Shown here: positions 1 to 7,620 of the stretch, one piece after another | Layout of the letters: every line of letters begins with the position of its first letter | Numbering within the stretch: the stretch's first letter is position 1 | Assembly: GCF_023715505.1 (NCBI RefSeq) | Contig: NZ_JAMBOH010000053.1 | Coordinates: forward strand, 1-17,782 | DNA length: 17,782 nt | Direction: 5' to 3' | DNA from: Neobacillus cucumis | GTDB taxonomy: Bacteria > Bacillota > Bacilli > Bacillales_B > DSM-18226 | Program-made: the position numbers and the translations under genes | The notes under the pieces: generated by a model | Databases searched by the model: none | Told to the model about the DNA's origin: nothing | The model's input: the letters and a program-made list of their open reading frames with translations, nothing else

Positions 1-34
1 GTTCTCATGCTTCGGAAGCATGAGAACCGTCCCC
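1..34. repeat. Terminal hairpin repeat, left copy
   Basis: A near-perfect palindrome with 13-nt arms (GTTCTCATGCTTC at 1-13, its reverse complement at 15-27) is followed by CGTCCCC. The reverse complement of this block is found at 17749-17782, the last bases of the window, and a related copy lies at 6427-6455. It sits downstream of the spoIIQ stop codon, but the T-rich stretch read in the spoIIQ direction comes before the hairpin, so it does not look like a standard intrinsic terminator. It looks like a dispersed intergenic repeat. Confidence 0.8.
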
Positions 35-98
35 GCGCTCCCCCGCACTCAACAAAAAAAGAGGAAAGTATTTATTCCCCTTCCCCTTTGTTACACTA

Positions 99-908
99 TT
101 ATGAGTTGCTGTTATCTGTAGATTTGCTTGAATCATTTGTAGCCGGATCTTCAATTTTTTGTTGGTCTAGCTTTGCATCCGGAGTTTTTGATGATTCTTT
201 ACTATCATTCGTAAGGGTGTCTTCTTGCAGTGTGCTCAACGATTTTTCGAAGTAGTTTGTTGGGTTTACTGCTACACCGTCTTTACGGATTTCAAAATGT
301 ACATGGGTTCCAGCTTTTTCATTGAACAAGCTTTGTCCAGCCTTGGCAATAACTTGATCTTGTTTTACTTGGTCGCCAACCTTCACTTTTATGTCTTTAA
401 CAGATTGGTATTGTGTAACAATTCCATTGTCATGTTCGATTTCAATGACATTGCCTAGGGTTGCATCTTCTTCGACACGTGTAACGGTTCCGCTAAGTGA
501 TGCGGTCACATCAAAGCTTTCGCCTTTTTTTGTTGTGATGTCGATACCAGTGTTCGGTACATACGTATTATTGTAGAATACTAATGCCGATTCCTGGTCT
601 GCTGCTTTGCCTTGGAAATCATAGAATTTGGTTTTTACGATAGCATCATCAACATTTGCTACTGGCATTTTGAAGTTTTCAATTGCTTTGTTAACTTCAA
701 CTGCTGGAGCATTGTTCTTTTTACCGGAAAGGTCAGTGGCCTTGTAATCATACTTATTTGTGTTGCTGCTTGATGATTGATACCATAGAACTCCGGTTAA
801 AATGATTGCTGCACTTGCGATATAAATGGCTGGAAATACCCAACGCTTTTTGAAAAAGCGTTTTACACTGGAACTTTGAGAAGATCGCTTGTTTTCTTCC
901 TCTCTCAT
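99..908 (-). CDS. spoIIQ: SpoIIQ, forespore membrane protein of the engulfment/feeding-channel complex (LytM/M23-like)
   Basis: The 269-residue protein (B. subtilis SpoIIQ is about 283) begins MREEENK, has a basic stretch with the hallmark FFKKRWVFPAIY and one membrane segment at about residues 23-43, then an extracellular LytM/M23 fold at about residues 110-215 and a polar, low-complexity C-terminal tail. In the family, SpoIIQ is made in the forespore and pairs across the septum with SpoIIIAH, anchoring the engulfing membrane and a mother-cell-to-forespore channel. The first zinc motif of M23 enzymes (HxGxD) reads NTGID here, so its His is missing, while the distal HVH motif is intact; this argues for a structural, non-peptidase role. 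Start chosen at the ATG at 906-908, six bases after GAGGTG; an ATG two codons earlier abuts that site and is less likely. It has its own candidate sigma-F promoter at 983-1012. The product is confidently recognised. Confidence 0.95.
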   Translation of the reverse strand: MREEENKRSSQSSSVKRFFKKRWVFPAIYIASAAIILTGVLWYQSSSSNTNKYDYKATDLSGKKNNAPAVEVNKAIENFKMPVANVDDAIVKTKFYDFQGKAADQESALVFYNNTYVPNTGIDITTKKGESFDVTASLSGTVTRVEEDATLGNVIEIEHDNGIVTQYQSVKDIKVKVGDQVKQDQVIAKAGQSLFNEKAGTHVHFEIRKDGVAVNPTNYFEKSLSTLQEDTLTNDSKESSKTPDAKLDQQKIEDPATNDSSKSTDNSNS

Positions 909-982
909 TTTCATCACCTCAGCAATCATTCTGAACAGATAAGTAGAATTATATACACGGCGATAAAAAAATTTTTAAAACT

Positions 983-1012
983 TATTTTTCGACAGTGACG
1001 ATGTTTTTATGC
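983..1012 (-). promoter_or_regulatory. Candidate sigma-F promoter of spoIIQ
   Basis: On the minus strand GCATA (1008-1012) matches the sigma-F -35 consensus GYATA. After exactly 15 bases comes TCGAAAAATA (983-992), which matches the AnAnTR half of the sigma-F -10 (GGnnAnAnTR) but lacks the GG. The predicted start lies roughly 65-70 bases before the spoIIQ ATG. Sigma-F control of spoIIQ is established in B. subtilis; the exact site here is inferred. Confidence 0.35.
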
Positions 1013-1096
1013 ATTCTTTCAAAAAATATTTTTCAAGGAATTTGTTCTGCGACCTTTATATGGAGATAGCGACAATCAGTCGAGTGTGCTCTCCGC

Positions 1097-1276
1097 CTAC
1101 TTTTGGAAGTATTTTCTGTCTTTATAGGTTCCAGTATAGGCTAATCCCAGCTGGCGCAGAATTCGGTGTGCGGTCTTTGGGGAGTCGATCTGAAGAAAAT
1201 GGCGCAGCTCTTGATTGCTTATGGTGGGTTTACATAAGAGAAAGTAGTGATTAATGGCTTGGATGTGAGCGGTTTT
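1097..1276 (-). pseudogene. Out-of-frame C-terminal tail of the NERD protein
   Basis: Directly downstream of the NERD zinc ribbon, another minus-strand frame continues the protein to a TAG at 1097-1099. It encodes a plausible helical domain of about 60 residues including AHIQAINHYFLL, ISNQELRHFL and AHRILRQLGL. By my recollection, Bacillus NERD proteins of this type end in such a segment. Adding one A to the AAAA run at 1273-1276 joins the two frames without any stop and gives a protein of about 321 residues. This stretch is therefore either a decayed end of the gene or the sign of a one-base sequencing error. Confidence 0.8.
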
Positions 1277-2061
1277 GGATTATTTTTACAATGAGGGCAT
1301 ACCCACGTACCGTATTTGTAGCTCATGGCTAGGCACCCGCACTTAGGACAGTGAACGCCGGTGAGGATTTCATCTTTGGATAGGTGGAAATGGTCGAGGA
1401 TGTCGGTATTGTCAGGAGTATGGCTCGCTAAGAGGAGGCGCTTAAGTTTGCGGAGTTCCTTTTGATTCAGCTTCTCCTTTTGATTCATATTTGCGGTTTG
1501 GTTGATTTTTTCGACGAGTCCCTCGCTATTACAGATAAACCGGAGAATCTGTTCGTTCCCCTGTTCAGCTCTAATGAGTGCTTTTTCGTTGCTGTTAACA
1601 AATAGATAATAGATTGGGTATTCACCAAAGTGATTCTTCTTGATCCATTTGCTAAGCTTTAGGGCCTGGAGTTTTGCTTGCAGTACGGGATTTTTAATGC
1701 GCTCTTCTTTATCGGATGTTTGAATTGTGGTCTGATTGAGGTATTTTTTAAAGTGATATTCACCGATTCTATTTTTGACTTCAAGGATGAGGCCAAAGGT
1801 GGTGGTAAGTAGGAGGATATCAATCTGAAAATAGTATATGCCTAACGGAAGTCGGAGGTGGTGGAAAATAAGATATTTTTCCTCGGGTAGCATGCTCAGA
1901 TAGAAATCTAGTGATTTTTCACCCTTATATCCCGCTAGTCGACTTTTGTATTCATTTATAAGTGTGGGTCGAATGGGGTGGTTGGGGGTAATCCGATTGT
2001 CGAGTGCTTGGATTTTTTGAATAAGTACTGGAAGTGTGAGTTCTTTCGCGAACAAATACAT
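1219..2061 (-). CDS. NERD domain (nuclease-related) protein with zinc ribbon, frameshifted C-terminus
   Basis: The first 280 residues are intact. The NERD domain lies at about residues 38-150 and contains the restriction-endonuclease-like core: Asp in FQIDILLL and the ExK of LILEVKN. A charged helical region follows, then a zinc ribbon with CPKCGC and CPHC at about residues 240-262. NERD domains are related to the nuclease fold and are proposed to act on DNA; the biological role of these Bacillus proteins is not known. The reading frame ends early at the TAA at 1219-1221, because a likely one-base loss in the A-run at 1273-1276 pushed the real tail into another frame (to 1097). Start taken at the ATG at 2059-2061; a TTG one codon upstream is equally possible, and the ribosome binding site (AAAGGT) is weak. 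It stands alone between spoIIQ and a tandem-repeat region. Confidence 0.85.
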   Translation of the reverse strand: MYLFAKELTLPVLIQKIQALDNRITPNHPIRPTLINEYKSRLAGYKGEKSLDFYLSMLPEEKYLIFHHLRLPLGIYYFQIDILLLTTTFGLILEVKNRIGEYHFKKYLNQTTIQTSDKEERIKNPVLQAKLQALKLSKWIKKNHFGEYPIYYLFVNSNEKALIRAEQGNEQILRFICNSEGLVEKINQTANMNQKEKLNQKELRKLKRLLLASHTPDNTDILDHFHLSKDEILTGVHCPKCGCLAMSYKYGTWVCPHCKNNPKPLTSKPLITTFSYVNPP

Positions 2062-2170
2062 CAATCATTTCTTTACCTTTACCCGATATCCTGCACAAAT
2101 TATTTGTCGGTTTTATGAATTATTTGGGACGGATGGTGGAGTATTTGGATTGAAGTTTCCATTTTTTAAA

Positions 2171-2600
2171 AGAAAGCATTCTTTACCTGCCACTTTGAAC
2201 CCAATACCTGCCGTTTTCGAAAAAATACCTGCCGATTTTTATTTTTACCGGGCACTTTTTACAACTTACCGGACACTCCCCGAAAAAGGTCTCCGCGCAG
2301 TACCTTCCCTTCACCTGGAAGTTGCCCTTTTTATAAGAAAGCATCCTTACCTGCCACTTTGAACCCAATACCTGCCTTTTTGCAAAAATACCTGCCCTTT
2401 TCGAAAAATGCCTGCCGATTTTTATTTTTACCGGGCACTTTTTACAACTTACCGGACACTCCCCGAAAAAGGTCTCCGCGCAGTACCTTCCCTTCACCTG
2501 GAAGTTGCCATTTTTATAAGAAAGCATCCTTTACCTGCCCTTTTCGAAAAATACCTGCCGATTTTCATTTTTACCGGACACTTTTCACAATTCACCCCCA
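2171..2600. repeat. Tandem repeat, units of 165 and 183 bp plus a partial third
   Basis: AGAAAGCAT marks unit starts at 2171, 2336 and 2519, giving units of 165 and 183 bp and a partial third of about 80 bp. The first two are almost identical over most of their length. Inside them the heptamer ACCTGCC recurs about every 20-21 bp (2185, 2206, 2227; 2349, 2370, 2390, then GCCTGCC at 2410; 2533, 2553). The 18-bp length difference reflects one more copy of this sub-repeat. The array fills most of the gap 2062-2661 between the NERD gene and spoIID; I see no convincing gene there. Confidence 0.9.
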
Positions 2601-2626
2601 ACACCTCCCGAACATCCACTAAACAC

Positions 2627-2652
2627 CAAAAAGCCAGGTGCACCACCTGGCT
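2627..2652 (-). terminator. Intrinsic terminator of spoIID
   Basis: On the minus strand, AGCCAGGTG (2644-2652) pairs perfectly with CACCTGGCT (2632-2640) around a 3-nt loop and is followed by a T run (AAAAA on the plus strand at 2628-2632). It begins 10 bases after the spoIID stop codon. Confidence 0.88.
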
Positions 2653-2661
2653 CAGATAACA

Positions 2662-3702
2662 TTATTTCTGTGCAGTTAAAGTAGATAACATACTCTCGGC
2701 AGAGGCAATCTCTACCCCTTTATAATAATGCTTCACAATCTCCTTATAATCCGACCCAGCCTCGGCCATACCGTTCGCACCGTATTGACTCATGCCAACA
2801 CCATGCCCGAAGCCCTTCGTCGTAATCACGATATTATTACCCTTCCGCTGCCAAGAAAAATCGGACGACTTCAGATCCAATTTTTCACGAATATCTTTAC
2901 CTGTTAACACCTTGCCATTAAAGTTAACTTTCGCAACCCTTTTTCCAGTGGTCCGGGCGACAATCTTTCCGATCGTCGAACTCGAGCCAATCTTCACACC
3001 AAGCTTCGTCTCAAACGCTCTCACCGTTAACACCTTTTGATTGGAAAACTTCGGTGACTCTTTATCCCATGGACTCGCAACACTCCGTAAATAAGGAATA
3101 CTGCCTGCCCAGTAATCCTCCGAGTCTTCGGTATACCCATTCCCGGTTGAAAAGAAGAGTGCATCAATCGGTTTTCCAGCATAGGTTAAAATCTGGCCGC
3201 CCGTCGAGCGAACTGCTTCGAGGACCTTTTTCTTTTTCCAAGCATAATCCTGGCCCCAATCTCGCCTCATTTCAGCATCATTCATATAAACCTGGTGGAT
3301 TTGCGTATCCGTAACCTGCGCACCTTTTGGAACACCCATCGTATCCTTATTTACCAATCTGTTTACGATATAGGTCCGTGCCGCCAGGGCCTGTGCCTTG
3401 AGCGCCTCTTCCTTAAAATCCGCAGGCATTTCGGCCGCCACAACCCCAACAAGATAATCTTCAAAAGGTACTTTTTCAGTTACCCCCTTAGAAGACCGAA
3501 AAACGGATACGGTTACGCCCGTCTGTGAGTCCACACCAGGGGCTGTACTCGTTTCTTTGGCTGAGACCTTCGTTAGATCTTCTCCTAGCTTTCCGCTCGT
3601 CTGGTGCGCATCTGAGAATGGTAATACAACAATACAGGGGATAATGATGGTTAAGGCAATGAGGAGCGATGCTAGTACGATGAGTGGTTTGATTTTATTC
3701 AT
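2662..3702 (-). CDS. spoIID: SpoIID, stage II sporulation lytic transglycosylase
   Basis: The 346-residue protein has an N-terminal membrane anchor at about residues 7-29 and the SpoIID/LytB domain from about residue 60 to the end. Family landmarks visible: EDYLVGVVAAEMPADF with the presumed catalytic Glu near residue 91, LKAQALAARTY, STGNGYTEDSEDYW and the C-terminal GFGHGVGMSQYGANGMA. In B. subtilis SpoIID cleaves glycan strands stripped of stem peptides by SpoIIP and, with SpoIIM, drives septal thinning and engulfment from the mother cell. Start set at the ATG at 3700-3702, seven bases after TGGAGG; the upstream in-frame ATG at 3762 has no such site and would add an unlikely leader. A weak sigma-E-like -10 (CATATGTA) lies upstream on the minus strand, as expected for the gene, but I would not call the promoter from this alone. 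It lies downstream of murAA as its own unit, separated by a strong terminator. Confidence 0.96.
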   Translation of the reverse strand: MNKIKPLIVLASLLIALTIIIPCIVVLPFSDAHQTSGKLGEDLTKVSAKETSTAPGVDSQTGVTVSVFRSSKGVTEKVPFEDYLVGVVAAEMPADFKEEALKAQALAARTYIVNRLVNKDTMGVPKGAQVTDTQIHQVYMNDAEMRRDWGQDYAWKKKKVLEAVRSTGGQILTYAGKPIDALFFSTGNGYTEDSEDYWAGSIPYLRSVASPWDKESPKFSNQKVLTVRAFETKLGVKIGSSSTIGKIVARTTGKRVAKVNFNGKVLTGKDIREKLDLKSSDFSWQRKGNNIVITTKGFGHGVGMSQYGANGMAEAGSDYKEIVKHYYKGVEIASAESMLSTLTAQK

Positions 3703-3823
3703 GATCGTGCCTCCAGTTTGTAAAATTTGCAGCCAGCACAACCTGCCGGAATACATCTCCATTCATACATATGGAAGCGGACAAGCATTTATTACAGATT
3801 TTTCAGCGAAACATGTTGAAAAT

Positions 3824-3932
3824 GGTGACAGGCACCGTTCCTACTCTACACATAATGTAAAACATAAAAAAGGTGACAGGCACCGATAGCAGCTTATCCA
3901 AAGTAAGAAACTACTAAACGGTGCCTGTCACT
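3824..3932. repeat. Cluster of three GGTGACAGGCACCG repeats
   Basis: GGTGACAGGCACCG occurs directly at 3824-3837 and 3872-3885, and inverted (CGGTGCCTGTCAC) at 3919-3931. The second and third copies can pair as a 13-bp perfect stem with a 33-nt loop. Variants of the same core occur at 16027-16063 and inside cls at 8837-8849. With the murAA terminator, these account for most of the 334-bp gap 3703-4036 between spoIID and murAA; no gene is seen there. Confidence 0.8.
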
Positions 3933-3945
3933 CAGACTCAAAATA

Positions 3946-4006
3946 AAAGAATCCCTTAGTACCGCAGCCGTCGGATATCAGACGACTGCCTACTAAGGGA
4001 TTCTTT
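3946..4006 (-). terminator. Long intrinsic terminator of murAA
   Basis: A perfect 16-bp stem (3946-3961 with 3991-4006) is extended by an inner 9-bp stem with one G-T pair, giving a 61-nt hairpin. It is followed on the minus strand by TTTTATTTT. It lies 30 bases after the murAA stop codon. Confidence 0.9.
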
Positions 4007-4036
4007 CACTTAAATTTCACTCTATTGTATTAAGAT

Positions 4037-5347
4037 TTAAGCATTCATATCAGAAACATATTTCTTTACTTCGACAAATGTTTCATCTGCTTCTTTAACA
4101 CGTTCGATATCTGCGCCTAACCCAGCTAATTTGCCGTGGAAGTCTACATAACCGCGGTCTAAGTGTTTCAACTCAGTCACGCGTGTCACACCTTCAGATA
4201 CTAAACCAGTCAGAATTAAAGCTGCCGCTGCACGAAGGTCCGTCGCAGACACTTCAGCACCCTGCAAATTAGAAGGACCATTTAAAATAACAGAACGGCC
4301 TTCAATCTTGATATCAGCATTCATGCGGCGGAATTCTTCCACGTGCATAAAGCGGTTTTCAAATACCGTTTCTGTAATCATAGAAGTACCTTCAGCACGA
4401 AGCAATAACGCCATCATTTGTGACTGCATATCTGTTGGGAAACCTGGGTGCGGCATCGTTTTTATATCGACTGCCTTTAAACGATCAGGACCGATGACAC
4501 GAACGCCATCCGCTTCCTCATGAATCTCAACGCCCATCTCTTCCATTTTCGCAATCAAAGAAGATAAATGTTCAGGCACAGCACCTCTAACCAATACATC
4601 TCCGCCCGTAATCGCCGCAGCTACCATAAACGTTCCCGCTTCAATCCGGTCAGGAATGATTGCATGTTCAGCCCCGAATAATACGTCAACGCCCTCAATA
4701 CGTAAAGTACCAGTGCCGGCACCTTTCACGCGAGCGCCCATTTTATTCAAGAAATTAGCTAAATCAACAATCTCAGGTTCTTTCGCAACATTCTCAATAA
4801 TGGTCGTACCCTGTGCAAGAGATGCTGCCATCATGATATTTTCTGTTGCGCCTACACTTGGGAAATCTAAATAAATCTTTGCCCCTTTTAAGCGGCCGTC
4901 TACCTCCGCTTCAATAAAGCCATTCCCTACCTTAACCTTTGCACCCATGGCTTCAAAGCCTTTAAGATGCTGGTCAATCGGACGGGATCCAATCGCACAG
5001 CCGCCAGGCAATGCTACACGAGCCCGGCCATTTCGAGCCAATAGCGATCCCATTACAAGGACCGACGCACGCATTTTTCGTACGTATTCAAACGGCGCCT
5101 CTTCTTTTAACACTCTAGATGCATCAACAACAACTGTATTATTGTCAAAAGCCACTTCAGCGTTTAAGTTACGTAGCACTTCATTAATTGTGTATACATC
5201 GGAGAGTGTAGGTACATCACGTATCACACTTTTTCCATCACTTGCTAATAATGTTGCAGCGAGAACAGGCAAAACGGCATTTTTTGCACCTTCAACTTTA
5301 ACCGTTCCATTTAGCCTTTGTCCGCCGCGGACGATGATCTTTTCCAA
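4037..5347 (-). CDS. murAA: UDP-N-acetylglucosamine 1-carboxyvinyltransferase MurA (MurAA type)
   Basis: The enzyme transfers enolpyruvate from phosphoenolpyruvate to UDP-GlcNAc, the first committed step of peptidoglycan precursor synthesis in the cytoplasm. The 436 residues match the family length. Visible signatures: [14 protein letters not shown] near the N-terminus, and the catalytic Cys (about residue 117) in [14 protein letters not shown], the fosfomycin target. [16 protein letters not shown] and the C-terminal [15 protein letters not shown] and [13 protein letters not shown] complete the two-domain inside-out barrel. The start is a TTG at 5345-5347, supported by GGAGGGG seven bases upstream and by the typical start EKIIV. 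It follows ywmB by 32 bp, so the two are probably cotranscribed. The MurAA (not MurAB) assignment rests on its ywzB-ywmB-murAA-spoIID context. Confidence 0.97.
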   Translation of the reverse strand: MEKIIVRGGQRLNGTVKVEGAKNAVLPVLAATLLASDGKSVIRDVPTLSDVYTINEVLRNLNAEVAFDNNTVVVDASRVLKEEAPFEYVRKMRASVLVMGSLLARNGRARVALPGGCAIGSRPIDQHLKGFEAMGAKVKVGNGFIEAEVDGRLKGAKIYLDFPSVGATENIMMAASLAQGTTIIENVAKEPEIVDLANFLNKMGARVKGAGTGTLRIEGVDVLFGAEHAIIPDRIEAGTFMVAAAITGGDVLVRGAVPEHLSSLIAKMEEMGVEIHEEADGVRVIGPDRLKAVDIKTMPHPGFPTDMQSQMMALLLRAEGTSMITETVFENRFMHVEEFRRMNADIKIEGRSVILNGPSNLQGAEVSATDLRAAAALILTGLVSEGVTRVTELKHLDRGYVDFHGKLAGLGADIERVKEADETFVEVKKYVSDMNA

Positions 5348-5379
5348 GAGTATTCCCCTCCGCGTCCATTTTCTCTATA

Positions 5380-6237
5380 TTAATATTCAATCGTAATGAT
5401 TGGGGTTCCAACTACTATGGTAGTTTTACTGCCCAATCCTTCGGAGCGTAAGCCAATTTGTATATTCATGTTATGCAATTTGTGATCTATGGAGCCTGTA
5501 AAAATTGGCGATGATGCCGAAACAGACATGAAATTCTCCTCTTTTAACGCTTCGATCTCTCTTGCATTAAAACCTGACATGATCCTGTCAGTTTTCTTTG
5601 CCAAAGCCGTATCAATCTTATCACTGTAAACGCCTTTCATACAAGAGAAAACTGTTGGTTTGCCTCGAAATATGTCAGAAAGCCTATTCCGGAACGTTTT
5701 GGTAGTGAAAAAGCCCTCTGTCGCCTTGTTCCACTCGTTTCCACGAACACTATATACTATATACGCATCTACAGGTTGTTTTGTGTGGGAAGACATCAAT
5801 TGAAGCGTTTCTTGGTGGTGTTTTGATGTTGGAGATACTGCTGTCACTTGCCATTTCTGGCTGGTGTTCGTTACAGACCATTTCCAATCCGGAAACTTCT
5901 GCTGAAGCTTTTTTGCATATTCCTGCACTTCCTCAACACTTTTCATGCCCGTCACATGTTCACGTGCATAAAAAGACCAATCATCGAGCAAAATATGTTC
6001 GGCTTGCAAAACAGAGCTTATTTTTGCTAAATCATCGGCGCCTTTTGGAAGAATCGACGAGTCGCTGCCGGTACCCTTCTCCGCTTTTAAAAGATTAGAG
6101 CCAACCTCTTCAAGTGAGAAAAATCCTTTTCCGGCTGTTTGCCCGCCCATGGCCTCAGTTGTTCGGTTTCCCATCGCAACAAGAATGAAACATACAATCG
6201 TAATCATATATAAAAAGTTCATTAAATGTCTTTTCAT
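5380..6237 (-). CDS. ywmB: YwmB family (DUF1779) exported protein
   Basis: The 285-residue protein begins with a signal-like segment ([22 protein letters not shown]), so most of it is probably outside the membrane. The rest contains [22 protein letters not shown] and the C-terminal [19 protein letters not shown], which resemble YwmB of B. subtilis, a protein with a TATA-box-binding-like fold but no established function. Start chosen at the ATG at 6235-6237 because AAGGGGGAG lies eight bases upstream; the longer frame to 6285 has no comparable site. It sits just upstream of murAA (32 bp), suggesting a shared transcript and perhaps a cell-envelope role, which is inference from position. Confidence 0.88.
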   Translation of the reverse strand: MKRHLMNFLYMITIVCFILVAMGNRTTEAMGGQTAGKGFFSLEEVGSNLLKAEKGTGSDSSILPKGADDLAKISSVLQAEHILLDDWSFYAREHVTGMKSVEEVQEYAKKLQQKFPDWKWSVTNTSQKWQVTAVSPTSKHHQETLQLMSSHTKQPVDAYIVYSVRGNEWNKATEGFFTTKTFRNRLSDIFRGKPTVFSCMKGVYSDKIDTALAKKTDRIMSGFNAREIEALKEENFMSVSASSPIFTGSIDHKLHNMNIQIGLRSEGLGSKTTIVVGTPIITIEY

Positions 6238-6426
6238 TTCTTTACTCCCCCTTACTACCATTGTTGCCAGGCAGAAAGAGAGCAATACTTTCGAAATGTC
6301 GTCACTTTATGACAAAGATGAACTTTTTTGGGACATACTTAGCTTTCCACATAAACTCGATTGTACTCAAAATATCTTCAATTGGGAACATGTAAGAAGA
6401 CCTAAATTTTTTCCAATTTTGTCGAA

Positions 6427-6455
6427 GGAAGCAAAGGGACGGTTCTTGTGCTTCC
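6427..6455. repeat. GGGACGGTTCT-family hairpin repeat, internal copy
   Basis: GGAAGCA (6427-6433) can pair with TGCTTCC (6449-6455), and the loop holds GGGACGGTTCTTG. The same GGGACGGTTCT followed by TGCTTCC is found at the right end of the window (17751 onward) and inverted at the left end. It lies in the ywzB-ywmB intergenic gap (6238-6483), where I see no gene. Confidence 0.7.
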
Positions 6456-6483
6456 AATTTAACGTACGATTTCCTTGCGTCAA

Positions 6484-6717
6484 CTATTGCATAATCAAGG
6501 GTAACTGCTTTGACCATTGGAGGTAATCAAGGAAAAAGTTACTAACAGATGAACCGATAAAAATAGCTAATAATATGTATAGTAAACGCGCCTGGAACAC
6601 ATGGTTCGGTTTTAACAGCTTCTCTAAGCGAATGGCCTGTAGTGCATACCAAGCGATCGCAATAAAGACGATATGTGACAGGATACTAACAAGCGCTATT
6701 TGCCCAAAATCATCCAT
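6484..6717 (-). CDS. ywzB: YwzB family (DUF1146) small membrane protein
   Basis: The 77-residue protein has two hydrophobic segments, at about residues 8-28 and 45-64. It shows the family pattern ILSHIVFIAIAWYALQAI, QARLLYILLAIFIGSSVSNFF and LDYLQWSKQLP, close to YwzB of B. subtilis. The function is unknown. The ATG at 6715-6717 is preceded by AAAGGAGG; the extra residues of the longer frame (to 6789) are unsupported. It lies upstream of ywmB-murAA with a 246-bp gap between, so transcription may be separate. Confidence 0.9.
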   Translation of the reverse strand: MDDFGQIALVSILSHIVFIAIAWYALQAIRLEKLLKPNHVFQARLLYILLAIFIGSSVSNFFLDYLQWSKQLPLIMQ

Positions 6718-6842
6718 CGAACGGTCCTCCTTTTTTAGGTCCAATGAATATTCTATCATATAGACGAGTGAAAACCAGAAAAGATTCACTGATTAGGAAT
6801 TTTAGTAATTTTCAGAATATGGAAAGGGTTTACAAACGAACG

Positions 6843-6896
6843 ATTGCCCGCCTAAACCGTAATCCTCATTAGAAGACCATTGTTTAAACAGGCAAT
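6843..6896 (-). terminator. Probable terminator of the 59-residue gene
   Basis: GTTTAAACAGGCAAT (6882-6896) and ATTGCCCGCCTAAAC (6843-6857) pair over 15 positions with G-T pairs, with a 24-nt loop. It starts six bases beyond the stop codon at 6903 on the minus strand. The following T content is modest (CGTTCGTTTG), so efficiency is uncertain. Confidence 0.55.
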
Positions 6897-6902
6897 TCGA
6901 AA

Positions 6903-7082
6903 TTATATTTCATTCCACACCCGGTCTATATTTAATGGTACAAATACTCTGTCTCCCTGAATCTCCTTGTGGATGATCGGATTCTCAAAATACTCTTCCA
7001 AACTGCGTTTCTTACTTTTGTTGTGTCTTACTACTCGGTGGACACCTAATAATGTATCTAAACTTTGCTTTGAAAATTTCAT
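6903..7082 (-). CDS. Small hypothetical protein, 59 residues
   Basis: I do not recognise this family. The product is basic at its N-terminus (MKFSKQSLDTLLGVHRVV, then RHNKSKKR) and acidic to mixed later (SLEEYFENPIIHKEIQGDRVFVPLNIDRVWNEI), with no membrane segment or cysteine, so a soluble cytoplasmic protein is likely. The ATG at 7080-7082 follows GAGGTGAGG at a good distance, which makes it a credible gene; the upstream extension to 7217 runs through the yflT terminator and is rejected. It lies 67 bp downstream of yflT on the same strand with a hairpin between, so any sigma-B-driven expression would depend on read-through. Confidence 0.65.
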   Translation of the reverse strand: MKFSKQSLDTLLGVHRVVRHNKSKKRSLEEYFENPIIHKEIQGDRVFVPLNIDRVWNEI

Positions 7083-7107
7083 CTTCCTCACCTCATTATT
7101 TTTTATA

Positions 7108-7141
7108 AAACCGATAGGAAACCTGGGCTTCCTATCGGTTT
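7108..7141 (-). terminator. Terminator between yflT and the 59-residue gene
   Basis: AAACCGATAGGAA and TTCCTATCGGTTT (7108-7120 and 7129-7141) form a perfect 13-bp stem with an 8-nt loop. On the minus strand only a short T run follows (GGTTTTATAA), so termination could be partial and let some transcription through to the next gene. Confidence 0.75.
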
Positions 7142-7149
7142 CTTCTATA

Positions 7150-7476
7150 TTATGCTGATTTTGATGCCACGACGATAACCTTGCCATGATCCAATTCTTC
7201 TTCATATCGTTCTGCATCGTTACTAGTTAACCCCAGTGACTCTAATTTGGAGCGGAGTTCATCTCCCCGCGTCCGGAATACATTTGCAATCGAATCGAGG
7301 ACGCCTTGTTCCTGAACACTAATATCATTAATATCCAGCGAATCAGTTAAATCCTCTGAACGGTTTCGATCGTGTGCCAAAAGGTAAATTTCTTCTTTTG
7401 TATAGCCTTGCATCATTAACTGTTCAATTTCCTTCTTTGCTTGTACACCATTTTCAACGACTTTAACTGTTTCCAT
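7150..7476 (-). CDS. yflT: General stress protein, YflT/GSP-17M family
   Basis: This 108-residue soluble acidic protein has the YflT fold pattern: KVVENGVQAKKEIEQLMMQGY and EEIYLLAHD at the start, then a C-terminal helix pair (SLGLTSNDAERYEEELDHGK) and a terminal VIVVAS strand. In Bacillus, members are induced by sigma-B and their biochemical role is unknown. The ATG at 7474-7476 follows AAAGGAGG. Directly upstream is a sigma-B-type promoter at 7512-7536, divergent from that of the zinc-ribbon gene at 7621. YflT-like genes also accompany the sigma-B cluster in the B. cereus group, as far as I recall. Confidence 0.88.
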   Translation of the reverse strand: METVKVVENGVQAKKEIEQLMMQGYTKEEIYLLAHDRNRSEDLTDSLDINDISVQEQGVLDSIANVFRTRGDELRSKLESLGLTSNDAERYEEELDHGKVIVVASKSA

Positions 7477-7511
7477 ATCGTTTCCTCCTTTTTTTAACTT
7501 ATGTTACGTAT

Positions 7512-7536
7512 ATAACCGCTCCAACTAAATTGAAAC
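7512..7536 (-). promoter_or_regulatory. Sigma-B-type promoter of yflT
   Basis: On the minus strand GTTTCA (7531-7536), 13 bases, GGTTAT (7512-7517), against the consensus GTTTAA-N12/15-GGGTAT. The AT block CTATTTTTCTAAAAAT abuts the -35 box at 7537-7552 (plus-strand reading), as at rsbV and rsbK. Confidence 0.7.
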
Positions 7537-7559
7537 CTATTTTTCTAAAAATCTTCGAA

Positions 7560-7586
7560 GTTTAGGAACCATTTCAATATGGGTAT
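7560..7586 (+). promoter_or_regulatory. Sigma-B-type promoter of the zinc-ribbon gene
   Basis: GTTTAG (7560-7565), 15 bases, GGGTAT (7581-7586), about 34 bases ahead of the ATG at 7621. Its -35 box lies 23 bp from the divergent yflT -35 box. Confidence 0.75.
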
Positions 7587-7620
7587 ATAGAAAGCACCTA
7601 TTATTAGTGGAGGTGCATAT

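Noticed and set aside
6302..6517. Minus-strand 71-codon open frame between ywzB and ywmB
   Set aside because: No ribosome binding site, overlaps the ywzB end, contains the GGGACGGTTCT repeat and resembles no family.
7083..7217. Long N-terminal extension of the 59-residue protein
   Set aside because: It would be translated through the yflT terminator and overlap yflT; a clear ribosome binding site marks the shorter start.
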